The position numbers and the translations under genes were made by a program. Shown here piece after piece: positions 35,322-45,559 of a stretch of DNA of 64,000 nucleotides (position 1 is its first letter; the number at the start of each line of letters is the position of its first letter). The notes under the pieces are model-generated. The model was not told where the DNA came from, searched no databases, and saw nothing but the letters and a program-made list of their open reading frames with translations. Source of the DNA: Climacium dendroides (taxonomy: Eukaryota; Streptophyta; Bryopsida; Hypnales; Climaciaceae); the NCBI GenBank assembly GCA_950106755.1, contig OX467084.1:27593213-27657212 (forward strand), given 5' to 3'.

Positions 35322-36179
35322 TTAGTATGGTTGCGACCTCTGCGCGTGACTGCCGCTCGACGCCCACTGACTGAGCACGTCCTGCGCCGTCGTCAATTGC
35401 GCGGCCTGCTGGCTGCTCAAATTCGGATTGTTGCCACCCTGAGGGACGATGCTGTACAACGACTGTAAGGCCGTCGAAGGGTTGTAAGAAGCCATCTCCG
35501 GCGCTTGCATTGCCGCCGCCCCGGCCGCCCCCGGCGCTTGCAGCAGCGGAGTCTCGTCGTCCGCCAGAGGCAGACGGTCGTACGTCGCGCCCGTGAACGA
35601 CGTCGCGATCACCAGCACGGGACTGGCGGCCATCAGCGCACCCGCCACGTACCCACCCAGCACCTGACCCGACGCGCCCGCGAACGAGATGGTGAGCCCC
35701 GTCGGCGGCACTGGAGAGGGCGGAGGCAGATACGAGCCTGACAGCGAGATGATCTCGAACCGACCGTGGATGGTCACCGTGGCGCCCGGCGTCGTCGGCT
35801 GCCGGAGCGTCACATTCGTCACCGTGCCACTCCCGCCCATCACGCACACGCCGCGCTGCCGACGCCTCGCGAAGTCGGCGACGCTTTCCCACACGTCGTG
35901 CCCGCTCGCCACCTCCAGCACGTGCGGACGCATGGCATTTCCATTCTCGCGCGTGATGATCACCGGGGGTTTAGGTTTGTTCTTCGATCCCGGAGGTCGC
36001 CCTCGCGGCTTGCGCGACGCCTCGCCGGGGCCGGGCGGCGCTTTGGGTTTGCCTTTGCTGCGCTTGCGGGGCCTGCCCGGCACGCTTCCGCCGCTGCCTT
36101 GCTCCTCGTCCGACGAGTTGTTCCCGGGCGGAGACGGGCGCGACCCCGCCTCCGCTCCCCCGTCGCCGACCCCGGCCAT
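35322..36179 (-). CDS. AHL: AT-hook motif nuclear-localized (AHL) protein, clade A type
   Basis: An intact, intronless frame of 285 codons. Residues 57-72 ([16 protein letters not shown]) are an AT-hook with the RGRP core that sits in the minor groove of AT-rich DNA. Residues about 84-205 are the PPC (DUF296) domain, with GRFEII (139-144) at the place of the conserved GRFEIL motif used for protein contacts; trimer formation and partner binding are known for the family. The acidic/Ser stretch ([10 protein letters not shown]) and a basic patch ([12 protein letters not shown], 35-46) precede the hook; the tail is Ala/Gln-rich. The SKNKPKPP extension and lack of introns match the clade A (type I) group. 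It should act in the nucleus as a chromatin-associated transcription regulator. The start is the first ATG in frame; the frame stays open upstream to 36356, without another ATG. Codon use is strongly GC-rich at third positions, unlike surrounding DNA. Confidence 0.93.
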   Translation of the reverse strand: MAGVGDGGAEAGSRPSPPGNNSSDEEQGSGGSVPGRPRKRSKGKPKAPPGPGEASRKPRGRPPGSKNKPKPPVIITRENGNAMRPHVLEVASGHDVWESVADFARRRQRGVCVMGGSGTVTNVTLRQPTTPGATVTIHGRFEIISLSGSYLPPPSPVPPTGLTISFAGASGQVLGGYVAGALMAASPVLVIATSFTGATYDRLPLADDETPLLQAPGAAGAAAMQAPEMASYNPSTALQSLYSIVPQGGNNPNLSSQQAAQLTTAQDVLSQWASSGSHAQRSQPY

Positions 36180-36304
36180 AAACACATGCCCGAACTCCAG
36201 CGGCACAGGCTGGTGCGGCTGCTGGTGCGGCTGTCTGTGCCTGTCCTCCCAGAGCTTCTCGTTGTGGCCCCTCACGATCCCCCACGGTGCATCAATCTGA
36301 GTCA

Positions 36305-36311
36305 CTTTATA
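36305..36311 (-). promoter_or_regulatory. Candidate TATA box of the AHL gene
   Basis: TATAAAG on the - strand, 126 bases before the chosen ATG. A transcription start about 30 bases downstream would give a leader of about 95 bases, and would make the open frame above the ATG untranslated. Confidence 0.4.
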
Positions 36312-38460
36312 CGAAGTTAGGGTCGCCAGCGCGCACACTCGGGCTAGCTCACACACAAGCGACGCAGGGACGGAGGGAGCGAGCGAGCCAGGGGCACTTC
36401 TACCTCTCCTCAGGTCAGCCTAGCTACCCTCACAAACAAACTGATGAGGTGTGGGAAACACTTACTTCTTGCCTCCAGGCTCTCGTCACGAAGCCGGGTC
36501 TATCCTCGATGAGCGTGACCCAACACCCTGGAATATCACTTTGGCTCTTGAGCAGGCCCACCACGCAGCATGGGAGGGAGTGACCCCAAGCTAGATGCTA
36601 CGCAACTGATCGCCCTCGTAAATGAGGATCTGCAGCTCGGAGGAGGGTATAACTATTTGTTTTGTGTAAACTGCAGGATGTAATTCGCTTGTTGCTGAAC
36701 TCCGAAGTCGTTTCTACGAATTTTTTTGTTAGAATCTATCTACGGTGCTTCAAGTTATTGAGTTTGAAAAATAGAGTGACTGGAAGAGGATGTTTTATCA
36801 TGTATGAGATTGTTTGGTGGTACTAGACAGCCTCAGACATCCCCGCTCGGATTGCAGGTGCTTGGATTTCAAATAGACTATGCAGCCTGAACCTTCTTCC
36901 GCTTGAAGATGGTCCGTGTCACTATCGATTTCATTCCAGCAGCAAAGCTCCTGTCACAACCGCTGTCTATGTGTTGATTCCACACGCACTAGGAAACACC
37001 CGAAACTGTACTACTTGAGTACGAGGTCTGGTACTGTGAATCATGCACGAGTGCCTGTCGCAAACGTCCTGTCATTGAAGGACGATGTACCACAGGGAAT
37101 CTAGCGACCGGCACGTTGTTGTTGGCCACTACGTACTGAAGACCGTTCAACCAGATGCCAGATTCTACCAAAAGCTTCCAGAAGTGAGAACTACAAACCA
37201 CTTCTCCCTTCTAACGGATCCACAACATACCCAGCAGGGATCAGCCAGGAAGTAGATAGTTTGGTTGCATGTGCGCACCGTCCATGCAAATTCCGACACC
37301 TGAAAAGGTAGCCAACCCAGGCCCCTCGCCGTCTAGCTAGCTACTCCCCGATCTTGCTTTTCTCTGGCGCAAAGACGAAAAACAATCCCACTAGCAGGGA
37401 GTGCCCATCGAATACGCCTCTCGATGCAGACAGGGGGTCCAGGCTAGTAGCCACTGAAAGTGCGGCGCTCGACACCCGGGGTTGCAGTTGTCGTCGATTG
37501 AAATCTCTGCGTGTCAGGCCCACGAGGAGTGTGACCCCCCAAGAGAGACACTGTAGACTGGACCTCCCAGTCAGCAGTGCCGGGGCGAGCAAGGGAAGAG
37601 GACGGCGTTCTTCACAGACCCTGGGCGTGGGCCACTGTAGCAGCCAACTTAAATCGAGGGCGACGGGTCAGTTACGTCTTGGGTCGATTGACGGGTCGTA
37701 CCAGGCTGATATGTTCGAATAGTGAGGGGGAAGTAGCGTCACAATGAAAATTAGTATCACCTCAAAATTTCGTTGTCGCACTCACTGTTAAGCCAAATCG
37801 TAGTTGCTAGCTTAGCCATCACAGTAATCTCGTGAGCTCGACAGCCTTGCTCCGTCACCGGAACCTCGCCAGCAAGGAAAGCTACAGTACGGGGACTCGC
37901 GGATCGAAGCGGCGGGTGCGGGGCCTAGTGACCCGTCCAGTCCAGTCCAGGACCGCTTTTGTTTCGGGTGACGCGGGTCGGGTCGTCATGATTCGCGCTC
38001 TGACGACGGCGAGCTTAATGCAGCTTGCTGCTGGAGCGCTAGCAAGCGGGCTTTGACTGCCTTGACAATATGGGGGAGGATATGGGCGCGTGAGAGTTGC
38101 GGAGAAGGGGGAACGCTCGCTGTCCGGGCACCGACTGCCGGGAACGCATTCCGTTCTCTCCAACGAACGAAGCTTATCTCTTCTTGCCATGGGCTCCATC
38201 TCTTCCTGCTTTGCTTGATCGAAGTGCATCGAAGTTAGTGGAGAACTTGACCAGACAGATGCCTGTTGAATTATTTTGCCTTTCTGTTTCCGCAAGGAAG
38301 TGTTCTGGTACCAGTGTTCGTGTACCGATTCTCCCTTTTGCACCTTTGAAAGACACCGTGTTAAATAAAGAAACTGAATTAAATGTCCGTAGATCAATTA
38401 TTGAATTCAAGAATAAAAATTTATTGGATTGTTGGATTTTTCACTCAAAAGAAGTTTAGG
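36312..38460. other. GC-rich low-copy region upstream of the AHL gene
   Basis: GC content near 50% with many CpG. Several overlapping open stretches on both strands (37354-37722, 37882-38397, 38097-38459) show no motif and probably reflect base composition. Likely promoter-proximal DNA of the AHL gene. The border at about 38460 is an abrupt change to AT-rich repeat. Confidence 0.4.
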
Positions 38461-39023
38461 GATGCATGGGGTAAAATCTCACAAGTAACTTTTCACTAGT
38501 CACTTTCATTGACACATGGCACGATGCAGTTGGAAAGAAAGAGGTTGGTTTAGAGTTATTGGTACATAACATTGATTATTGGTCTCCCTCATGGACCTAA
38601 GGGAGGAAGGTATAGTGCCCTCCTAGATACCACAAGGACATGCCAATTGGTTTAAATGTGTAGTTTTGTCTTCAAAGACTTGGACCAATGAAACTTGGAA
38701 ACATCCTCGGCATCCTCCATTTCACAAAGTATCAAAAGGGATCCCCCAACATTGGTTAATAGTGTTATGTAACTTATATCTTTTTTACTTCTTTAAGAGA
38801 ATAAGAAGGTTGCAAATCTTTAAGATTTCAGGGTCTTGATCTAGTTTGGAGGAGAGTGTAATATAGATTTGGAATTGACAACCTATCTGGAGTATCTCCC
38901 TAGTCATCTAGTATATAACTTGATCACATACATGAATCTTTCAGAAAAATAATAATTGTATAGATCCTCAAATGATCGTTTAAGTGTAAATGCTAGGTCC
39001 TTATACAATTATTTTATTTAAGT
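38461..39023. other. AT-rich intergenic DNA
   Basis: Scattered text such as TTGACACATGGCACGATGCAGTTGG suggests an old retroelement or gene fragment, but no frame can be followed. Confidence 0.4.
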
Positions 39024-39031
39024 TCCCTACT

Positions 39032-39365
39032 CTGGGGGATGCACTCCCCCTTTTTTGATGTTAGCATGTGAACAAAACTTTGGACCCCTATATACTTTTT
39101 GAATTTTAAATAAAATTAAATAAAAAATATGAATAGATTTTTCTACTTTGAAAGTTTATATTTTGAATTATTGATATTTTTATTTGTTAATAATAATTAG
39201 TTACAAATTTTTGAAGTAAAAAGATACACTGTAGAATTGAAAAATAACTTTCACACCTATAGTCATTAGTAAACAATGCTCAAAATTTGAAGTTAAAATT
39301 ATAGTTTATTAGAATCCACTTGTTCGCATGTGGTTTGTTGTAGTAGAACTAAGTGCACCCCAGAG
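39032..39365. mobile_element. hAT-like MITE, copy 2
   Basis: Ends CTGGGGGATGCACT and, inverted, CTCTGGGGTGCACT, with a perfect 8-bp duplication TCCCTACT (39024-39031 and 39366-39373). The interior matches copy 1 at 4341-4903 but lacks about 220 bases of it (corresponding roughly to 4570-4790): the text jumps from AATAACTTTCACA directly to CCTATAGTCATTAGTAAACA. Confidence 0.85.
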
Positions 39366-39373
39366 TCCCTACT

Positions 39374-42300
39374 TTCCCCCAAACAAATTTGATTGATTTT
39401 CAAAATGAATGGAAAAATGATAAGGAATCTTAATTCATATATTCTAATGAAAAATGATTGATGACTTTCTAAGTTTTGCATGTAGGGAACCAAAGATATT
39501 TGTTTGTTTGTTTCATTTACACAAATATATTAAAAAATTAAAAATAACTTAAAGAATTCATTTATTCAATCTATGTTATTTTTTCAACACTATTAGTACT
39601 AAAATATTGGATTATGGTAGAAAAGGCAATAAATTTTACTTTTAAAAAATATGTAGATCATCAAATTGGATTCTTTGAGTATTGTAAACCATTTTTTTGT
39701 TTTATCAAATAAAATAATACATTAACCTTTAAAAAAACAAGTAATTATTCAACATTTACAAAAATCTTAGGTAGTTATGCATGAAGTCAATTTGAGTTGG
39801 AAGTTCATAAAATTTGACACAAAGGAATTTTTTCCATTGGATGCATGAATCAAAAGTTATACTACCATGAACTTTTAGAGCAACTTAGTCAGCTTCAATC
39901 AACAAGTGTAAAGATCTACTGTTCTATTTTTGAACTTTTGTGGGTATGTAACTAATAAGACATGATATGCAAGTGTCCAACAAATAACCATATGTAGTAC
40001 AAAAATCCCAGTCTAGGAGTTAAAGTGTTGACCATACTATGCAAGGTTGGAAATAAATATTTCTTCTAACTTCAAGCATTAATCTTTAAAATTGTTTGGT
40101 CAAAGTTTATGAAATTTTACACATTCATATAGTAGTATAGTACAAATTTGTATGGTTGAATTTTCTTAAATTTTTTGTTTTTCATTTTTTCCTCACTACT
40201 CTAAATAAAATTGTCAATTAATTTTGACAATTTTTATCCAAAATGTACCTTGTTCTATTGGGGGTGAGACTCTCATATAATAACATATAGAAAACTTGAC
40301 TAATTATTACTTGTATAATATTTTTCACATATCAAAATTTTTACCAAAGATTTTAAAATTGTTTTGGAGTATCTTTAGATCATAGCCTTGTAATTAACAG
40401 CTATGTCCAAGAAATTGATTTGCCTTGACTTCTAGTCATTAGTATAAAGATCCCTTAACCTAATTGTTTTCAAAATGTGTTACCATTTCTTTCTATGAAC
40501 TTGAAATAGTATAATTATTTAAAGTTAAATCTTTTTGTTTGTCTCAATATTAGTCCAAACAAGTGTGAACTTGTTGTCAATCCTCAACCATAAAGCACTA
40601 AGGAAGTTTGAAAGTTTTGGTATGAAATTTTTCCAATAAATTTGGTCAATGCAATAGTTAATCTAAAGGCATAGAGATAATCTATAAATCATTATTTACA
40701 ACTTTTGTATAAAAATGACTACTAAATTGTTTCTCTATATTGGATGATTCCTCAAAATACATTCATGTATTATTTTGTGTTTTGGTATTAAATACTTAGA
40801 ATTAAAGGAGATTATATTCTAGAAAGATCAAATTCTAAATAATTATACAAATAGGAGAATAAAGAAAGTGCAAAATTTTAAGAAATTGGATACAATGACA
40901 TTCAAATTATAAATAAATAGAAAATTTTAAATTCAAAAAAAAAAATTGTACATTCTTGAGAACTTTTTGGAGATGAGATCCCATAAAAGAAATGGAGGCT
41001 AAATGTCCAAAAGCTTCGGTACAAGGCATTTGCTCATAGCTAGAGGGGACCATATTTACTACTTTTAGGTGCCTTTTGTACAATCACTTCATTTCAAAAG
41101 TAGGAATATACATCCAATCTTTAAAGCTTACCAATAGATCATTAGTTTAGGATATTCCAAAGTTCAAACAAACATGAAAATATTTTTGTGACAAATTAGA
41201 AAAATTAATCATTAAATTCAAAAAATTAATTAAAAATTTAAAAATAGAACACAAAAGATATCTTATATCTTCCTTTAAAATTTCAAATCCATTAGCTCAA
41301 TAATTCAAAGTTATGGTAGAAGACATAATGTACGTACAATATGTGACATATAAATTGTGCAAGTGTTTCATGGAATTATCCAATTGCACATTACAATTCT
41401 TTTAGACTACTTTAAGGTTCTATATGGCTTTATTCTTTGAACTTTTCATTGAACAAATGAATTTTTATTTTCTTTATATAAATTCTAGTGATTTAGATTT
41501 TTTACTTAGTTTATAATATTTTTTGGATATCTTCTAATCTTAAGATTCTTCAAGTTAAGCTTTGTTTAGTTTTATTTAGAAAGAAAACTTAGACACATCA
41601 AATAGCTAAAAATGTTTGCTTCTTTTAGGGGGAATAAAAAAATTATACCTGATTTTTTGGTTCCATACATTATATAGAATCTAATTCTAAGATACATATA
41701 GATCTTCTTGTATAATTCAATCAACCACTCAACAGACTTTTTATTCACGCTAGCTCCTAGAAACAGGGACCAAAATGATTTCTCTTCTAGAATCATATTG
41801 ATGCATTAACTTTAATTATTAGGGTTTAGTCTCACTACTCAAGTTGATTCAATTGGTGACATTTTTCTAGTACTAAAACAATATTTATTTCCTAAAATTT
41901 AATGATTTTAAGGCAAATAAGATAATCACTCCTTGTATCCTGGTAGTCATAGAGCAAATAAAAACAAACTATTTCTAGTAAGAGAATGTGATATAAAACA
42001 ATTATTAGTGTGCCTTGCAATAATTGAATTAACTTAAGTACTAAATGAGATAATTGAATTATTGTAACCCACACTATTACCGCTAAGCCACTAACTTGCA
42101 ATATTTCTAGAATCAATATACAAAATTTCCAAGGTGCACTAATATGGTAGTATATAATATTTAGATAAATTCAATGTATTGTGGTTCAGAGTATGTTCAT
42201 ATTATCTCAAAAGATGTGACTTTCACCAAACTTTGTCCACATTTCATCCAATATACAACCAATTTATGTGAATTCCATCCCCAGATTCACATTAATTAAA

Positions 42301-43514
42301 TCATATTCATCTAATATTATCCAAATTAGGGCAAGGGGGATCTCACATCAAAGTCGAAATCCCCAATACCATCCATGTATTCACTCTTGCACAGTAGACT
42401 TCCCTTAAAGTATCCCCCCAAAGTGTCATTTAAATCATCCCCATATGTTGATGGACTATTAATTTTTTTTAGATTTCGATTTCAAAACCAAGACAATTTT
42501 TCTAATTTGCGGTTTCGGGTGCCCAGGGAGTTCTACTTTGAAAATTCAAAAAAATTAAATACGTACCTTATCCAAAAATTCTGTTTTCTTCTCTCAGAAT
42601 CCATGATTTTTCAATTGCTAAATAAATACTGCAAAAAAGGAAAAAAAAATTCTAGAAAAGGTGCCTCCAACTATGCCAAAATGCTCATTTGGACGGTTGT
42701 AGGTGTTTCCACCTTACTCAAATTCTTGCACTCTTAGAATTAATGACCTGTGTACCAATAATCCATGCCCAATATCATATATATATTTTTTTAATCTCCT
42801 GTAAGATAAAAGAAAAAACATTCTTGTTCCACACACAATGTCTTGGCCTACGCTGCTTGTCTATATATCACCGACATCAAAGCATGTTTTTTTTAATCAG
42901 ACACCAGAATTCAAGTTCCAAGTGATGCCTTTTGCAATTATTCTGAAAAAAACTGTACCGGCAGGTATTATGAAAACCAATATAATTCCAATACCTTGGC
43001 CTTTCGCTGTAATTTTAAAATGATTGCCCCCCCTCCCCCCAAATGGAAAATAAATAATGAATCCATCCACTCAGTATCACTAACTAAACAGCAGTGAAGA
43101 ATTCTTCTTCTTCTTTCTTTTACAACATTTAATTGTTTCATATTCTACACCTACATTCCAAGAATGTACAAACTATAAGGTAAGGTAGGGTCCTCTAAAA
43201 GCCACCCTACTCTAAATTAAAGCAAAGAGGTACATTTTGCTTTCTTCAATGTGACTTGTAGTGACCACCATAAATCAACTTCAAAAATTTATAAATAATT
43301 GCACTTTTTAGGTTCAAAAATTATAAGACGGCTTCTTTTAGATGCCAATTTTCATTTTTATTCCTAAAACAAAGTTACTAGAAATCGTTTCAAGGAATTT
43401 GGCTTCCCCCAAATGCAATTAGCTCTTATAAAGTCGCTTTAACAGTAGACTATTGTAAGCATGATTGCTCAAATGCCAAATGATTTTTTGTCATTTTTTA
43501 GCCAAATGATTTTT
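39374..43514. other. AT-rich intergenic DNA, no gene recognised
   Basis: Very AT-rich. The part at about 39800-40080 matches 19190-19450 as a diverged dispersed repeat. Open stretches at 41572-41796, 41892-42116 and 42375-42737 have AT-driven composition and no motif. Confidence 0.5.
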
Positions 43515-43760
43515 TTTCTAGTGCAATTTGGCACTATAAAGACAAGAAAAGGCCAAGGTTGGGATTAATAAGGTCATGACACATGTTATGATGTAGTGAG
43601 CAAGAAAGTAGGAAAGTAATTCTGGATTGATCAGAATTGGAAGAGTATGTTTATATAATGGATATGGATTGAGGCCAACTTTTCGCTTCCAAAATTTATA
43701 GTAATTTGAATTCAAGTAAAAAATCTCACAAAAATTAGCGATACCCATCATTTCTATCAA
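43515..43760. repeat. Dispersed repeat B, copy 2
   Basis: Shares AGGTTGGGATTAATAAGGTCATGACACATG, AGTGAGCAAGAAAGTAGGAA and ATAGTAATTTGAATTCAAG-type text, in order, with 31680-31990 and 61700-61980. Confidence 0.6.
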
Positions 43761-43775
43761 GTTTCGTCAAACTCT

Positions 43776-43798
43776 ACCACCACCACCACCACCACCAC
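43776..43798. repeat. (ACC)n microsatellite
   Basis: About 7.7 uninterrupted trinucleotide units. Confidence 0.95.
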
Positions 43799-44002
43799 TC
43801 ACTTGCTCCAACTCCATTCTTATAAAGTGTTGGCTTCCTGGTGTGCAACATGCCTCCATGGGCCTTAACTGGTCTGTGTGCTGGGTTTGTTTTTCAACCT
43901 CCGTAGGTTGGCGGGCATCTTGGTGGGGCGGTTCCTGCCCCGCCGGGTTCGCACTCGCACCCGGCTTGTAGTTTTATTTTTCTCTCTTTTCTTTGTTTTT
44001 AC

Positions 44003-44094
44003 TTGCAATCCCCAAGCCACTTGCAACTGGATTTCTGTTACTTTTCCCTTGCAATCCCCAGACCTCTTGCGGCTGGGTTTCTGTTCCTTTTTCC
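44003..44094. repeat. Two tandem 46-bp units
   Basis: TTGCAATCCCC starts at 44003 and 44049; both units continue to a GG.TTTCTGTTMCTTTT ending. The stretch before it (43905-43965) has GC-rich inverted words (GGGGCGG/CCCCGCC and CCGGGT/ACCCGG). Confidence 0.75.
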
Positions 44095-44377
44095 TTGCAG
44101 TAAAGGTCTTCCTTTACTTGTGTGGAAAAAAAAAAGAGCTGTCTTTCACATGGGGAAAAGGTTGCAGCACAATTGATTAAGTTAGGGTTTGCCAGTGCCA
44201 ACTGATCAAGCTTAGTTACCTTTAGCTTAGCTTCAATGGGTGGGGAAAACCAGTTGGCCCCGCCCATTCAGTTCCCGCATAGTATGTTGACCTCATTATT
44301 GGTTCCTCTTTTTTTCTCCTCAGAAACTTGTACTTTTCCAATGCCCCAAACCACTTTAAAACGGCTGATTCAACTCA

Positions 44378-44381
44378 TTAA
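44378..44381. repeat. TTAA target duplication, left
   Basis: Lies directly before CCCCAGAACG and matches the TTAA at the other end. Confidence 0.85.
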
Positions 44382-44391
44382 CCCCAGAACG

Positions 44392-45559
44392 ACCCTCCAA
44401 TTTCCCGACAACGTAAGCTATGTCGGAGATGTGACTGGGAGAAGGTTTTTTGAAATTCTCGTGAACAAGCAATGAAAATTGTAACCATATGGATTGTGAG
44501 CACACTGTCCAAGGAGCGCGTTTGTTTTTTTTCAACTTGAAATTACTCTTGAAAAACGTCAAGATTCGCAACTTCTTGGCATGCATGACAGGAGAGAACC
44601 TGCAATTTTTCGGGAATGGATTCACTTCGACAGCTGCCACGGGAAGCTCACTCCCCCAAATCACATGTCATTTTCTGCAATTGGAACTTCGGAACATGTA
44701 CAACTTTGGGGACTGAACAACGAATAAGGTAACGACAAGGCGTATTGGCAGATTCGTGCCGAAGTTTGGGCTGTTCCTGGCTACGAATGCATGCTTCAGA
44801 AGTTCAATATTCACTGGAAATAATGGTTGATGCCAACAGCTAATCCCAACGGTGGGTTCATTCAAGACAACAGTACAAAGCTCATGCCACAAATTACAGT
44901 GAAATCCGTCGGTCCAATTGGCAGTAACGCCCTCAAATGGGAGACGAGGGTAATGACCCGATGAAATGGAGGGTGTTCTCTACGGAATGCCAACGTGGCC
45001 CATCGAGTTTGCGCGGGTACTGACTACCGTGGACTATGTCGGGGCGGGAACTGTAACCGCTTCCGTATTAACCTCGATGGATCAGAGCCGCTTCCAAGGT
45101 CGCGCCCTCATCCCCAGCGGGTCACACTGGTCTACAGAGCTTCCACAACTTTGAAAGCAACACGGAAAATGACGACATTCAATTGCAATAGTTATGGCAT
45201 ATCACAAGAACGAACAGCACCCTCAGAATTTGGCAACCAGATTTCAGTGTCTTCAAATTGTCGACACTAACAGGATTGGGAGTTCCGGCTACCGTACTTT
45301 CCTAACCAGATTCTCCTGCGATAAATTGCCAACCTAAATTGCCTCCAACTTCAAATTAGAACCAACAAAGCGTAGCGTCTATCTGAAACCACAGACTAAC
45401 TCAACCTTCGGGGTCCAATCGCTGCCAAAACAGGTACGTTGAAGTGGCGGTGGTGAAGTTGTCGTCTAGGTGACCTCCGACTTCGGCTAGGTAGAACAAC
45501 GAGACGGCCTCCTTCACGCACAAGCCTTGATGCTCTGCCACCAAACCTACAAAATATTG
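44392..45559. other. Non-coding 3' part of the piggyBac element
   Basis: About 1.2 kb between the left terminus and the transposase stop codon, of moderate GC content. Open stretches on the + strand (44489-44716, 44966-45270) have no motif. It presumably holds the transposase 3' untranslated region and internal binding sites for the enzyme. Confidence 0.45.

Noticed and set aside
35302..35892. 196-codon frame overlapping the AHL gene, and long frames on the opposite strand (35689-36320)
   Set aside because: They are shadows produced by the GC-rich codons of the AHL gene; they are Arg/Asp-rich and have no motif.
43918..43965. tRNA-like sequence (GGTTCGCACTCGC context)
   Set aside because: It has GC-rich stems but no acceptor, D-arm or anticodon arm could be placed around it.
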